DNA of 64,000 bases from Amyelois transitella (lineage: Eukaryota; Arthropoda; Insecta; Lepidoptera; Pyralidae), in assembly GCF_032362555.1 (NCBI RefSeq), contig NC_083524.1, positions 2,590,001 through 2,654,000 of the forward strand. The letters are read 5' to 3'. The notes below the pieces were generated by a model. It was not told the DNA's origin. It saw only the letters and a list, made by a program, of their open reading frames with translations, and ran no database searches. Made by a program: the position numbers and the translations under genes. Position 1 is the stretch's first letter, and each line of letters begins with the position of its first letter. Below are positions 20,611 through 32,063 of this stretch, piece by piece.

Positions 20611-20904
20611 GCTATCATTTTTGATGGAATTAATGTTGATTTTGTTTAGTAAATAAGTATACTGGTAAAAAAAAATGGGCATTTGTCTTAATAGTAAGCT
20701 TTTGCCCGCGGTTACTTTTTTTTAAGATTTTTAATGTACAGATTTTACCCGTCTGCATATTTTAATCTTCATTTCCAAATGAGACGTTTATATATGAGAA
20801 GTAAAACATTAGTTATGTAATTAAAAAAGGATAGTAGATTTGTTGTGTTGTGTTGCAAAAATATGAAGGACTTTTTTTCGAATGAAAAATAAAATAGGTT
20901 ATAA

Positions 20905-21140
20905 TGTGCCGTGTGGTTCCCGGCACCAATATAAATAAGAATAGGACCACTTCATCTCTTTCCCATGGATGTCGTTAAGGGTGACTAAGGGAATAAAGCT
21001 TGGGATTCTTCTTTTAGGCGATAGGCTAGCAAACTATTTGAATCTCAATTCTATCTATAAGCCTATCAGCTGAACGTGGCATATCAGTCTTTCAAGACTT
21101 CAAGTCTTCCGCGCAAGCGATTTAGACGTTATTATATGAA
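20905..21140 (+). repeat. Family A repeat
   Basis: Head GTGCCGTGTGGTTCCCGGCA; diverged tail ATTATATGAATG. Confidence 0.75.
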
Positions 21141-21454
21141 TGAAAAGGGTAGAAGATAGGCTTTTACTGTGCTTTTTCCTATAGCTTTACCCATGTGATA
21201 AAAATGTAGCAAATTCGTATTGTATTAAGTATACTTATCCGTTGTATCCGTGTATCACGGAATTTTTCATAGTAAAAAGGGCAGTCTTATTTTAAATGAT
21301 CAAGCTAAATTTTATCGGCTTTAGTTGTATTTCTCTGTATCTAATGTATATTTTCCTAAAAATTCACACTATAGTTGTATTTTTCAATAAATAATATTTT
21401 ACGAATTATTCCTTTTTTTAACAATCCTAAGTAGAATATACCGTCTAAATACTA

Positions 21455-21570
21455 TAGTGACGACCTCTGGGGCACAGCGATAGAGCTGTTTGTGTGATTG
21501 ATTAGTATCTCGAAACACAATACAACTTACTTCGTGGCTTACTAAATCTGTGCAGTCAGTCTCGTATTTT
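21455..21570 (+). repeat. tRNA-derived SINE, family B, internally deleted
   Basis: Degraded GCGCAGCGGT-like head joined directly to the TAGTATCTCGAAACACAA body. The B box and middle are lost. Confidence 0.6.
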
Positions 21571-22224
21571 TATGGAACCTGTAGATCGGAAATAGCTCTT
21601 TATCAAATTGTTGGCCACAGCACCCGGTATCTTTATCCGGTTGAGTCTAGAATTAAAAACTGCCAGGCATCGCATTTTTTTTCATAATAATATAAAACTT
21701 ACGCGCCGGGCACTAGGTATACCTGCCAATTCACTAATACACTAACACCGACTAGATCAAGCTTTTAGTACAAGATCTTGGTATAAACATTACTATAAAT
21801 ACAAAAATACTAAATCTCATTTTTAATCTTCGACTGTCTTTGATTGTTGCATATTACGACTTGCATGGAAAGTTCTTCTGTTCTGAAACAGATCTGATTA
21901 TACCAAAATAGCCTCTGTAAGTTGGTACCTACCTAATTTACAGGCACTTTACAATGGCATTGAAACGGGCTGGTGAGCACGTACCTATTTTTTTTTTATT
22001 ACAATATTTTAAGATCTCCCGCCTTCTTTTTATGGTAGATTTGGTAGAACAATTGTAATGGCAATTCTTTGGTAGAATAAATGATTGGCTGCAGCAAGTG
22101 GAGCAACACTATGAAGTAATGTCAACGTCATTTTACTTTAGGTTTTAAAACTTGTTTTGGTAGGTTCGTGTTGTGTTGTGTAAACGTTGTTATTTATTAA
22201 TTTAATTCAATTTTTGTTTCTAAA
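21571..22224 (+). promoter_or_regulatory. Upstream region of the cathepsin O-like gene
   Basis: About 650 bp without repeats I can name. No TATA box or initiator is evident, and the start codon is preceded by AT-rich 5' UTR. Confidence 0.35.
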
Positions 22225-25200
22225 ATGAAGAAATGGTGGAATTGGGTGCTTGGAGTAGCTTTAGTTTGCCTTTTATTCCTGGCGATACCTTTAACGTATT
22301 CTAGTAAGAAGCAGGCTGCGTTACATGAAATGTTTGAAGAATACGTCGAAAAGTTTAATAAAACTTATAAAAATAATACAAATGAATACGAAACAAGGTA
22401 TCAACATTTCGTGGTGAGTTATTTATTTATTCCATAACGATGTACCTACCTCGTTTTGAGGTATTAAATTTGTTTGGAAACTGATAAAAAACGTAGGGTT
22501 AATAACATTATTTTGTAAACAATAATAAAAGATAATCCGTGAATTCTTGCTGTAGTTATTTAATTAGGTACGTAAATTATTTAGGTTTAACCCACTGGTA
22601 TCTTTATAAACACTATTAAATTTTTATGCGGTACGTAACTAGTTATGCCCGCGACTTCACACGTGTAAGAAATAGCCCATCGCAATTTTCGTAGTACCCC
22701 AATTTGTTTCGTCAACTAAGGTACCTACCCCTTGCACCATTTACTATGAGTACAAAATTTAAATTATTGTAAGTAGCAAGATATAACATAAGAGGTGATA
22801 GATTAATAATAATTATATGTTTATCATAATTATAAGAATTCACTTTTTAATATTGTTGGAATGGGATGCAATACTAATTAGACTTGGTAATATGATCATC
22901 ATAGAAATTTAAAGGATTTCTTAAAAAGTCTCTTATAAATGTCACTATTTGAATATCAATTCAATCATAAAGCCAGACAACAGAACATGGCCTTTAAGAC
23001 TGGCTCTGTCTACCCTGTAAGAGATATATATGTGATTATATGTATGTATGTCTCTTAATTTAAATCTCTATTTAGAAGAAAACCGTAAATACATGAGCTG
23101 CTTATAACCTTTATACTTATATTGCGCCATATTTAAAAACCATTCAGTCATTCTTAGTTTGTGTTAATGATAATGTAACTATCATAATATTACATTACTA
23201 TAATTAAATGCATATTATACACTGACCGAAACAGGTTTTGTAAATAAGTTGAACATAATATATTATTCACGAAGTAACTGGTTACTTGGTTCAGATTTGA
23301 TCAAATTTAAATTGTCAATGTTGTAATTGAAGCTTCTAGAATGAGCAGGCTTTTATTCATTATAACTTTTTTGACCTTAATAATATATGGAAATAGGCAA
23401 AAAATATCATGAACAGACTACTGATGTTCCAGACATGGCCCCGAAAAAATATTTTTAAATATCCACATGTCAATAAAGCTCAAGATAAAAAAAAGTTGTA
23501 ACTGTATTATTGGTAAAAATTATATGCTGTAAAAGAATTCCATGTGATAAATATTTTTGAATTTTTTAAAAAAACTATCTTTAGCACTGTCTTTCTGTAG
23601 CAGACCATAGACTTTGAAGGCAACAGTTACAATTAAATTGGACATTGACTGACAATTTGAAATTTTATAGGTTCCTGAAATAAATATAAATGGGACAAAA
23701 ATACACAGATTGAGTTAGCCTCAAAGTTCGGGACTTGTGTTATAAGATAATATTTTAATAAATATTCTAATGTAATAATCGCAGTTTGTTACCGCTTCTT
23801 CTGCACTGACGCCTTGGAAGCGGCAGTAAACTTAGTTTTTAAGTAATTTATTTGACGTCAACCAATGTTGTTAAACCATACGACAATTATTAAGCGATAT
23901 ATAGTATCCTATAATAATGAATAAAAATTTTGAATTTGAATTTGAATATGCATAAAGATAAACATCCAAGACTCAGGCCAATCAGTAAAAGCTTTTTTCT
24001 CATCATACCCTGACTGGGATTCGAATCCAGGACCTCCGGTGTCACAGAAAAGACAGAGGTCGTCTTTGGCTAGTTGGAATCTTTAAAATTCTTGTGGGAA
24101 CATGTTTTTTCTCATGATTTTTCTTTTCTTCGATTTCTTTATAAATTATATAAATAAATTAATATCCACAATATTATTTCAAGGCTTCTGTAGCGGAAAT
24201 AGAAAAGCTGAACTCCGAATCACGAGGGCCAGACCAATACAAAGCTCGATATGGTCTGACTCACCTGTCAGACATGTCTAAGGCGGAATACAAGGATATA
24301 CATCTATCTGATGAGAGGATGAAGAAACCTCCAAGATTGTATGGTAAAAGGTGTGTATTATACAAATTACTACACCATTCAATTCATACTACTTTTTAAC
24401 CACCTTCAAATAAAACTTGGTTAACAGTTTGACCTGTATGTTTACATGTATGTTTGTCCGCGATTGTCTCGCGTTTTGCTGAACCGATTTTGGTGTTGTA
24501 TTCAGAAAAGTGTTTGTTACATTTAGGAAATGGTTCTAGTAATTTGACTGACAGAATCAAAGTCATCAAAGAAGGTATATATATATATATATATACTGTA
24601 TAGGTAGGAATACGCCATACTGCTCCAAAATTCATCTCTCCTCCTATGGGTCTACTGGAAGAGTACTTCTTTTGAAATAAGTAGCACCTTTGTACTAGAA
24701 TTACTGTAATAAATGCTCCTGTATATAATTTTGTGTACATAAATAAATGAATAAATAAATAAATAAGGTTAATATGGGGATCTTTCAGATTGAGTTTGTA
24801 CATAGCCTATAAAACCCGCAGTTGAAGAATGTACCTTTTGAAAAGTGAAATACTTAATTTTTGTTTGCAAATGTTACCTTTTTATAATATTAATAAAGAT
24901 TCATTTTATTTTCTTACAGTTGGAGCAAGACTAACGACCGTGACAAGTACTATATGGAAGAGCCCCACGGTGACCACCAGAGGAACAGATGCTGTAGTGA
25001 CTCCCATGATAACATTTATATCATCATCAGGAAGAGACGTGCGGTGCTGCCTCTACAAGTCGATTGGTATGTTACATACAGACATATACTCGTATAAATC
25101 ATGCCACGTAGTGCCGTGTGGTTCCAGGCACTCTAGAATATGACCACTCCATTTGACATGGATGTTGTAAGAGGCACTCGTCTTGTACAACATCTGTGGG

Positions 25201-28200
25201 AAAGATATGGATATGCCTTGCGGGATAGACAGAGCCAAAAGTCTTGAACAGCCTGAAAGGCCACGTTCAGCTGTATGGCTTTATGATGGAATTGAGATTC
25301 GAATAGTGACATGTTGCTAGCCCATCGCCTAAAAGAAGAAATCCAAGTTTAAAAGCCTATCCCTCAGTTGCCGTTTACGACATCATAGAAAAAATTTGGA
25401 GTGGTCCTATTCTATTTTCTATTCGTGCCGGGAAATACACGGCAATATGTTTAAGTTTTATAGGAATAAACTTTATATTCTTTAATAACAGGTTTTTGTT
25501 TCAATTTGTCAGGCTTCCGTGTTATGTTGACCCAAGGTGACTCAACAAGATTAACGATTTTAATATCTTTTTAAAGAAATAAAACCCGTTTAGTACCTAT
25601 ACAATTTGCCCGCAATTCTATTTTTAATGATTTTTAATGACATATATACATATAATCACGTCTATATCCCTTGCAGAGAAGATAGATTGGGTGAGTCAGG
25701 TTTTTATACGCGAAGCGACTCTCATTTAACCTCCGCAACCTTTGCATGTAAACCTAACCCGTATTGGATCCATGGTTACACATTCAGTTGCCTGAATGTG
25801 CAGGTTTCTTCACCATGTTTTCCCACAGCGTCAAAGCATCGGTTAGTATCCAAACTAATGTACATAACTTTGAAAATAGTCATAGGTATACTGCCGAGGT
25901 GGGATTCGAACCTGTGCCTTTCTGCACATTACGCATTTTAACCGGGCACCTTATCGATTCGATCACCGACGCTTGTCGTTTAGGAACTTCTATACAGGGT
26001 GACATTTAAAACAACAGCATCCTTTTAAACATAGACTATACACATGCTTCTGAGCCGTTTGAGCCTATTTTTATTTAAATTAAACGTCATCATTTTCACA
26101 TTTAAAAAACCCTCAAAAACTACGTCACATGCTTTATTAAAGACCAATACTACAAAAAGAAATTAAAACTAAACATGTAAATAAATGTCTGAAAAATAAA
26201 TTATTTTTCTACTATCAAGATCAAGTCAAGATTCACAGTGCGAAATGGTTATTAACCGTTTACGCTATCCACTGAACTCCGCATGGCCATAGCGCATTGC
26301 GACATTCAACCTTAATTCCATAACATTGAGATTAAAATCCTATCAAATTGCACGATGGAAAATGAACCGATATTTTTCTTTTAACGTTTTTAAATATCCT
26401 TTAGATGAGTACACTTAACAGTTAAATTTATGCAGTTGAATTAAAAGTCACCCTGTATAAGCGTAAAAAAACCCAATAGGTATTCTAAAAGTATTATTTA
26501 TTTCAGGAGGGCGAAAGGAGTGATAGGTCCCATACGAGACCAGGGTCTGTGCGGGGCGTGTTGGGCGTTCAGCACGGTGGGCGCTATGGAAGCCATGGCA
26601 GCTATAAAGACCGGGAAACTGGAGACCCTCAGCGTTCAGGTATACATCTAATGTTTAAAGAACTTTATTTCTCATAAAAAATACAATGGTATTTCACTTA
26701 CTGAGAAAACATTTTTACAATTAAATTATACAATGTGCGTGTGCGGTTATCAAAACTAACAAATAAAATGAAGGTACAACTAAAAAGTTAGCGCATTCGC
26801 ATCGCAAAGGAAAAACGAGAAGTCACCAAACAATCATGGATATAAAGCTTACCTTTGACAGTTAGTATAATGTTCAGAGAAAAAAGTGGGGGAGGTGTTT
26901 ATTGTACACACATATATATGTAGGTACCTACGCATAATCACGTCTATATCCCTTGCGGGGTGGACAGAGCTGACAGTCTTGAAAATACTGATAGGCCACG
27001 TTCAGCTGTTTGGCTTACTGATAGAATTGCGATTGAAATAGTGACAGGTTGCTAGACCATCGCCTACAAGAGGAATTACAAGATTACTAGCCTTTCCCTT
27101 AGATTTAAAAATACTGTCTGAAATAGGCAATGAGAAACTATTTTTGGTATCACTCTTTTATTTATCAGAATCATCTTCATTGTCACGGCTCCTCCACCAT
27201 TCGGGAGCCATTCTGAAGCCGGGGGCACTGCGGCCTTTCAGTCTTTCAAGACTATGGGATTTGTCTACCCCGCAAGGGATATAAACGTGATTATATGTAT
27301 GTATGTATCATCCTAGCGTTGGTTCCAGTTGCGTCCTCATCTCTCTGGAAAGGAGAAAGCTTTTTCGACGACAAATTAAATGATACTTTTGCAACATTTG
27401 CAGGAGAATTTTACCCAAATCGGATCATGGTAAAAGCTGCATTAGATGAATTTATTTATTCTCTTAGTAGTCCTTGACCATGGATCTAATTTTTAATTAA
27501 AACTGTTGTCTTAAATGATCTACAGGAGGTGATAGACTGCGCCGGACTAGGCAACAGCGGGTGCGCCGGTGGCGACATCTGTTTGCTGCTCGATTGGTTG
27601 CTCATAAACGACACTCCCGTGGAGTTTGATAAAGAGTACCCGCTCCGGCTAACAGATGGCGCCTGCAGAGCGAAGAAAAACGCGACCGGGGTGCGCGTGG
27701 CCAGCTTCACTTGTGACGAGTGAGTTTTTTTAATATACCGTCTTATTATTAATATTATAAATGTGAAAGTGTTCCGTGTGGTTCCCGGCAAAAATAAAGA
27801 AAATAATAGGACCACTCCATATCTTTCCCATGGATGTCGTAAAAGGCGACTAAGGGATAGGCTGACAAACTTGAGATTCTGTTTTTAGGCGATGGGCTAG
27901 CAACCTGTCACTATTTGAATCTCAATTCTATCATCAAGCCAAAAAGCTGAACGTGGCCTATCAGTCTTTTCAAGACTGTTGGCTCTGTCTACCCCACAAG
28001 GGATATAGACGTGATTATATGTATGTATGTATGTGAAAGTGTATGTTTGTCCGTCTTTCACATCATAACCACTGAAGCGATCTCCATCAAATTTTGCATA
28101 ATTGTAGCGTGGAATACGGAGAAGGGCATTGGGTACCTTTAATTCTGGTAAAAACTAAAGTTCCCGTTTGATTTGCAAAAACCGGTATGCTTTTGTTGGT

Positions 28201-30483
28201 GGCGCCAAATTCTTCGCTTTTTGTAGATGGAATTAAATTCACAGGCAACGCTACGTGTAAAAGCTAGTTATTAATTTAAAGTATAATGCAACGCGGAACT
28301 AAAAAATCAGTTAAATAAATAAGTATAAATAAATAAATAACAATACAATTCGATACAAATTATCTTTATTGCCTATAAAAAATTACATATATATATGAAA
28401 CGTACATTTATACTAATATTATAAAGTTGAAGAGTTACGTTTGTTTGTTTGTTTGTTTGTTTGAACGCGCTAATCTCAGGAACTACTGTTTTAAATTGAA
28501 AAGTTCTTTTCGTGTTGAATAGACCATTTATCCAGGTAGGCTTTAGGCTGTATAACATCACGCTGCAACTATAAGGAGCAAAGAAATAATGGAAAATGTG
28601 AAAAATAAAACGGGGAAAGTTATTCATCCTTGAGGGCTTCAATGATGCCCAAAATAACCATTCCACGCGGACGAAGTCACGGGCACAGCTAGTTAAGAAT
28701 ATGTTAAGCAAAGACGGACTTATCTCTAATCAAACTCTTACGGGACAAATAGCACAGATAGAGCTAGTTTTATAGCGAATTATTTGTCATTTCATTACAT
28801 TTCAGTTTCGTGGGCGCCGAAGACAAAATCCTAGAAGCACTTGCTACCCACGGACCAGTATCTGTGGCGGTAAATGCCCTTACCTGGCAGAACTACCTCG
28901 GTGGAGTTATACAATATCATTGCAGGTAATTATAAAATACATTATTACATGTGCCGTGTGGTTCCCGGCACCAATACAAAAAAGAATAGGACCACTCCAT
29001 TTCTTTCCCGTAGATGTCGTTAAACGGCGACTAAGGGGTGGGCTTATAAACTTGGGATTCTTCTTTTAGGCGATGGGCTAGCAACCTGTCACTATTTGAA
29101 TCTCAATCCTATCTTAAAGCCAAATAGCTGAACGTGGCCTATCAGTTTTTCAAGACTGTAGGCTCTGTTTACCCCGCAAGGGATATAGACGTGGTTATAT
29201 GTATGTATGTATGTATTATTACATATATAAATATATACGGGACTAATTACACAGATTGAGTTAGCCTCAAAGTAAGTTTGAGACTTGTGTTGCGAGATAC
29301 TAACTCAACGATACTATATTTTATAATAAGTACTTATATAGATAAACATCCAAGACCCAGGCCAATCAGAAAAAGTTCTTTTCTCATCGTGCCCTGGCCG
29401 GGATTCGAACCCGGGTCCTCCGGTATCAGAGACAAGCGTACTACCGCTGCGCCATAGATGCCGTCGACATACATACCATCACGCCTGTTTCCCATTGGGG
29501 TAGGCAGAGACTATGGATTTCCGCTTGATCCTTACAGTAGAGACTTCTACCGCTTCTTCCACACTCATTACTCTTTTCAGGCATATTCGACGATTATGGG
29601 TTATAAAACATACATATGCCGTGTGGTTCCCGGAACCAATAAAAAAAAAAGAATAGGACCACACTTTCCCACGGATTTCGTAAAAGGCGACTTGGGAAAA
29701 AGCTTATAAACTTGGGATTCTTCTTTAAGGCGATGGGCTAGCAACCTGTCACTATTTGAATCTCAACTCTTATCATCATATCTTATGGGGTAGACAGAGC
29801 CACCTCGGAGGGGTCATGTAGTACCACTGCAGCCCTCATAGTATGCCACTATAGCAACAAACAAATGATTTATCTATCTTTCTAAGAGTTTTAACCTCTT
29901 TGTGTACTGATTGTTTGTACTGGCCAGTTATAAAAACATTTATATTCCGAGTTCCAACCTACTTAAAACTAGTCTTTTGATATTAAGAAGAAAATGCTGC
30001 AATGCAGGGTGTTACCGCTACTTCTGCACTGACGCCTTGGAAGCGGCAGTAAACTTAGTTTTAAGCAATTTATTTGACGTCAACCAATGTTGTGAAACCA
30101 AAAGATTTGTCAATTATTAAGCGATATGAAGTATTCTATAATAATGAATAAAATTTTTGAATTTTGAATTTGAATTATTTGATTTCGTATGCAGAGATCG
30201 TGGCAAGTGGTAAGAGGTAGTCTCTGCCTACCCCTCCGGGAAAGAGGCGTGATTTTATGTATGTATGTATGATTTCGTATGTCCTTTTTTTTCCAGCGGT
30301 TCACCATTCGACCTCAACCATGCAGTAGAGTTGGTCGGCTATGACCTCACGGCTGATGTGCCGTATTACATCGCGAAGAACTCATGGGGCTCCCAATTTG
30401 GGTTAGAGGGATATCTCCATATAGCAATAGGGAACAATATATGCGGTGTCGCGAACGAAGTCGCTAGTGTTGATGTTAAGTAA
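22225..30483 (+). CDS. CTSO: Cathepsin O-like cysteine protease (peptidase C1A), 7 exons
   Basis: Exons: 22225-22413, 24184-24350, 24920-25066, 26507-26639, 27526-27719, 28806-28925, 30297-30483. Total 1137 nt (378 aa plus stop) in one frame. Residues about 5-25 are a hydrophobic signal or signal anchor (WVLGVALVCLLFLAIPL). An I29-type inhibitory propeptide follows (FEEYVEKFNKTYKN, then ARYGLTHLSDMSKAEY). The mature enzyme begins near LPLQVDW (about 163). Catalytic residues are visible: Gln180 and Cys186 in RDQGLCGACWAFS, His325 in LNHAVELVGY, Asn345 in AKNSWGSQFG. WQNYLGGVIQYHC is close to the vertebrate cathepsin O sequence, which supports that assignment over cathepsins L or B. Expected to be a lysosomal or secreted endopeptidase activated by propeptide removal. 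A paralogue follows 1.6 kb downstream with the same late intron positions and phases. Confidence 0.92.
22940..23050 (+). repeat. Family A repeat, 3' part
   Basis: GTCACTATTTGAATATCAAT to TATGTATG, in intron 1 of the cathepsin gene. Confidence 0.7.
23051..23675 (+). other. Unique AT-rich intron sequence
   Basis: No repeat family or coding signal recognised within cathepsin intron 1. Confidence 0.45.
23676..24065 (-). repeat. Family B SINE interrupted by another LINE tail
   Basis: Minus-strand SINE body (ACACAGATTGAGTTAGCCTC) resumes at 23945 (AAACATCCAAGACTCAGGCC) and ends with the tRNA-like GGGATTCGAATCC and CCGGTGTCACAGA. The interruption, about 23768-23942 with TACCGCTTCTTCTGCACTGA and an (ATTTGAA)n end, recurs at 29990-30178 and in reverse at 52195-52340. 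Confidence 0.75.
24577..24597. repeat. (TA)n microsatellite
   Basis: Uninterrupted alternating TA run in cathepsin intron 2. Confidence 0.8.
25195..25452 (-). repeat. Family A repeat, full length
   Basis: CTTGCGGGATAGACAGAGCC to GTGCCGGGAAATACACGGCA. A second, plus-strand head fragment sits at 25108-25175 immediately beside it. Confidence 0.75.
25690..25985 (-). repeat. tRNA-like SINE, family C
   Basis: TTGGGTGAGTCAGGTTTTTA, TCAGTTGCCTGAATGTGCAG and the B-box complement GGGATTCGAACCTGTGCC, ending at the tRNA-like head. Confidence 0.7.
25993..26457. mobile_element. MITE-like element, 465 bp, TA target
   Basis: Ends TACAGGGTGACATTTAA and (reverse complement) TACAGGGTGACTTTTAA, each bordered by TA (25991-25992, 26458-26459). 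This is typical of non-autonomous Tc1/mariner-type elements. No transposase. In cathepsin intron 3. Confidence 0.75.
26647..26736 (+). repeat. 90-bp repeat, near-identical copy at 62617-62705
   Basis: From ATGTTTAAAGAACTTTATTT through TACAATGTGCG, with only a few differences between the two copies. It may be the 3' end of a LINE. Confidence 0.75.
26932..27112 (-). repeat. Family A repeat, partial
   Basis: TAATCACGTCTATATCCCTT through GAGGAATTACAAGATTA. A plus-strand tail piece follows at 27228-27310. Confidence 0.7.
27770..28034 (+). repeat. Family A repeat, full length
   Basis: GTTCCGTGTGGTTCCCGGCA to (TATG)n, in intron 5 of the cathepsin gene. Confidence 0.8.
28411..28696 (-). repeat. CCCGCGACTTCGTCCGCG-type repeat
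   Basis: TACTAATATTATAAAG, (GTTT)n, TAATCTCAGGAACTACTG, GGCTTTAGGCTGTATAACAT and a GACGAAGTCACGGGCACAGC end. Same family at 45935, 54750 and 56430. Confidence 0.75.
28952..29215 (+). repeat. Family A repeat, full length
   Basis: GTGCCGTGTGGTTCCCGGCA to (TATG)n, in intron 6, only 26 bp after the exon 6 donor. Confidence 0.8.
29229..29465 (-). repeat. tRNA-derived SINE, family B, near full length
   Basis: On the minus strand a tRNA-like head with A-box-type TGGCGCAGCGGTAGTACG and B-box-type GGGTTCGAATCCCGG, then the common body and an AT-rich tail. Not a functional tRNA: the tRNA-like part runs straight into the SINE body. Confidence 0.8.
29467..29585 (-). mobile_element. RTE-like LINE 3' end, divergent subfamily
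   Basis: CATCACGCCTGTTTCCCATT, GGGGTAGGCAGAGACTATGG and a serially similar RT C-terminus. Related pieces at 35388-35432 and 47640-47765. Confidence 0.65.
29618..29800 (+). repeat. Family A repeat, partial
   Basis: GCCGTGTGGTTCCCGGAACC through CTATTTGAATCTCAACTC. Confidence 0.7.
29990..30178 (+). repeat. LINE 3' tail repeat with (GAATTTT)-rich end
   Basis: GTTACCGCTACTTCTGCACT through AATGAATAAAATTTTTGAAT. Copies at 23768-23942 and (reverse) 52195-52340. Confidence 0.65.
30187..30270 (+). mobile_element. RTE-like LINE 3' end
   Basis: TATGCAGAGATCGTGGCAAG to (TATG)n. It ends about 25 bp before the acceptor of the last cathepsin exon. Confidence 0.75.
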
Positions 30484-31250
30484 GACTTTTTGGTGGGAGA
30501 CGAAACGTTATTAAAAAAAAAGGTCGACTTTTTAGGCCCGAATGGATTAATGATATCACTTATTATAAAATTATATTAAACATTGGCGTGACTGAGATTT
30601 TAACAAATTATATAAAAAACCAAACTTGAAATAGCTGATGTTAAGACTGACTTATTAAAAATACCTGACAAACTGATGGGAAGAGTGAAGACTGACATAT
30701 ACAAAAGTAGGACTGACGATTCATTCATGCCCTTAAAAAAAGCATTTAAAAATAAGGGTCTCAAAGTGAAAAATGTGATTTAAGAAGAATTTGTTCGATT
30801 TGATTAACATAATTTTTTTTTGTTTAAAAAAAGTCCCAATTATGCAAAATTGAAGTTAAATAATTTAAAGTTTATTTTATATAGGTAAGTATATTGTCTT
30901 TTTAGCATTAACCAAATATTTCTAAGTTCAGAACATGAGACATTAGGGCTAATAACGTTTATTTTAATTTTTTGTGGAATCTCTAGATTAATGCTTAAGT
31001 GAACTTCAGAATTTATGTGCCAAATATGTGCCTCATAAAGTGCCATTTTTATAATTTTTAAATAGGTTTAATTTGTGTTGATTTATACATAGACAGATAC
31101 TTTATGGAACAAATAACAATCATAACAACGTTTATAATTATAATATTGAGTTAGATTAGAAAGATGATAAGTATACTTATTCGAACAAGAAAAGTCATAA
31201 GAATATTAAGCTCAAATATATATTCTGCTTCGGGTGGTCGAGTTGTTAAG
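30484..31250 (+). other. 3' flank of the cathepsin O-like gene
   Basis: AT-rich, with no repeat recognised. The nearest AATAAA that I saw is far off at 31781-31786, so the 3' end of the transcript is uncertain. Confidence 0.4.
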
Positions 31251-31284
31251 CTGTCAGATTTTAAAACTTAGCGATTAGCATGGT

Positions 31285-31470
31285 CGAACTATCGATATTT
31301 TTAATATACGATAGTTGACCTCTAAAATCATCTACTCTATCGAAAAAATAGATAGCTCAGTTTGGTACAATATAATCGTAGACTACAATACTATCGATAA
31401 TAATTTCGATCAATACTATCGACGGTTTTGACCAATTGATAGTAGCGACATTATCGATACTATTGCTACC
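31285..31470. promoter_or_regulatory. Cluster of TATCGATA-type motifs
   Basis: ACTATCGATA at 31288-31297, TACGATAGTT facing it, CTATCGAAAA, ACTATCGATAAT at about 31390, ACTATCGACG at about 31415 and TTATCGATAC at about 31451. They lie 0.6-0.8 kb upstream of the second protease. A DRE/BEAF-like promoter or boundary role is inferred. Confidence 0.4.
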
Positions 31471-32063
31471 AGGGAGTAACCAAAGGGATATAATAAATTT
31501 TAATCGATCAAGCTTTTTTTAAATTTGTATGTGATTTACTTAAATACATATGATTACGTCTATGTCCCTTGCGGGGTAGACAGAGTCAACAGTCTTGGGA
31601 AAACTAATGTTGTTATTGCACAGGGTTTATAGGTATTGCCTTAAAAGATTATACAAATTTTTATACATACATATATTTAGCGTAAGAAGTACAAATGTTT
31701 AATTTCATCACATTATAATTATTTGTTATTGTTGCTGGTTTTTGATGTATGTATTTTATTACATTTAAGTGATATGATGCAATAAATAGTTTAAGTTTAA
31801 GAAGCCTCATAGTAGAATGTTTGTACTTTCTAAAAATATGTTAGTATTTTTGTAATATCGATTTTCTGTTATTGACTGTAAACATATCTAGTTGAAATTA
31901 AAATAAATAAAAAGGGTTCATAATTAATTTCTTTTTCATTGGATCTCCAGGAAAATCATGCATCGGCCCAGAACAAAATTTATAATTTATTTATATCATT
32001 TTGTTCGTATGTTTCCTTATGACTTCAGTATTTTGTTCGATTCTTCGGAGTAGTGACGTAAAA

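Noticed and set aside
24577..24800. CRISPR or other prokaryotic-type array
   Set aside because: The repeats are a TA microsatellite and interspersed eukaryotic repeats. No regular repeat-spacer structure exists anywhere in the window.
29390..29465. tRNA gene from the A/B-box-like sequence
   Set aside because: The tRNA-like head is fused to a SINE body that recurs at 3075, 23676, 54117 and 59060. It is SINE-derived, not a functional tRNA.
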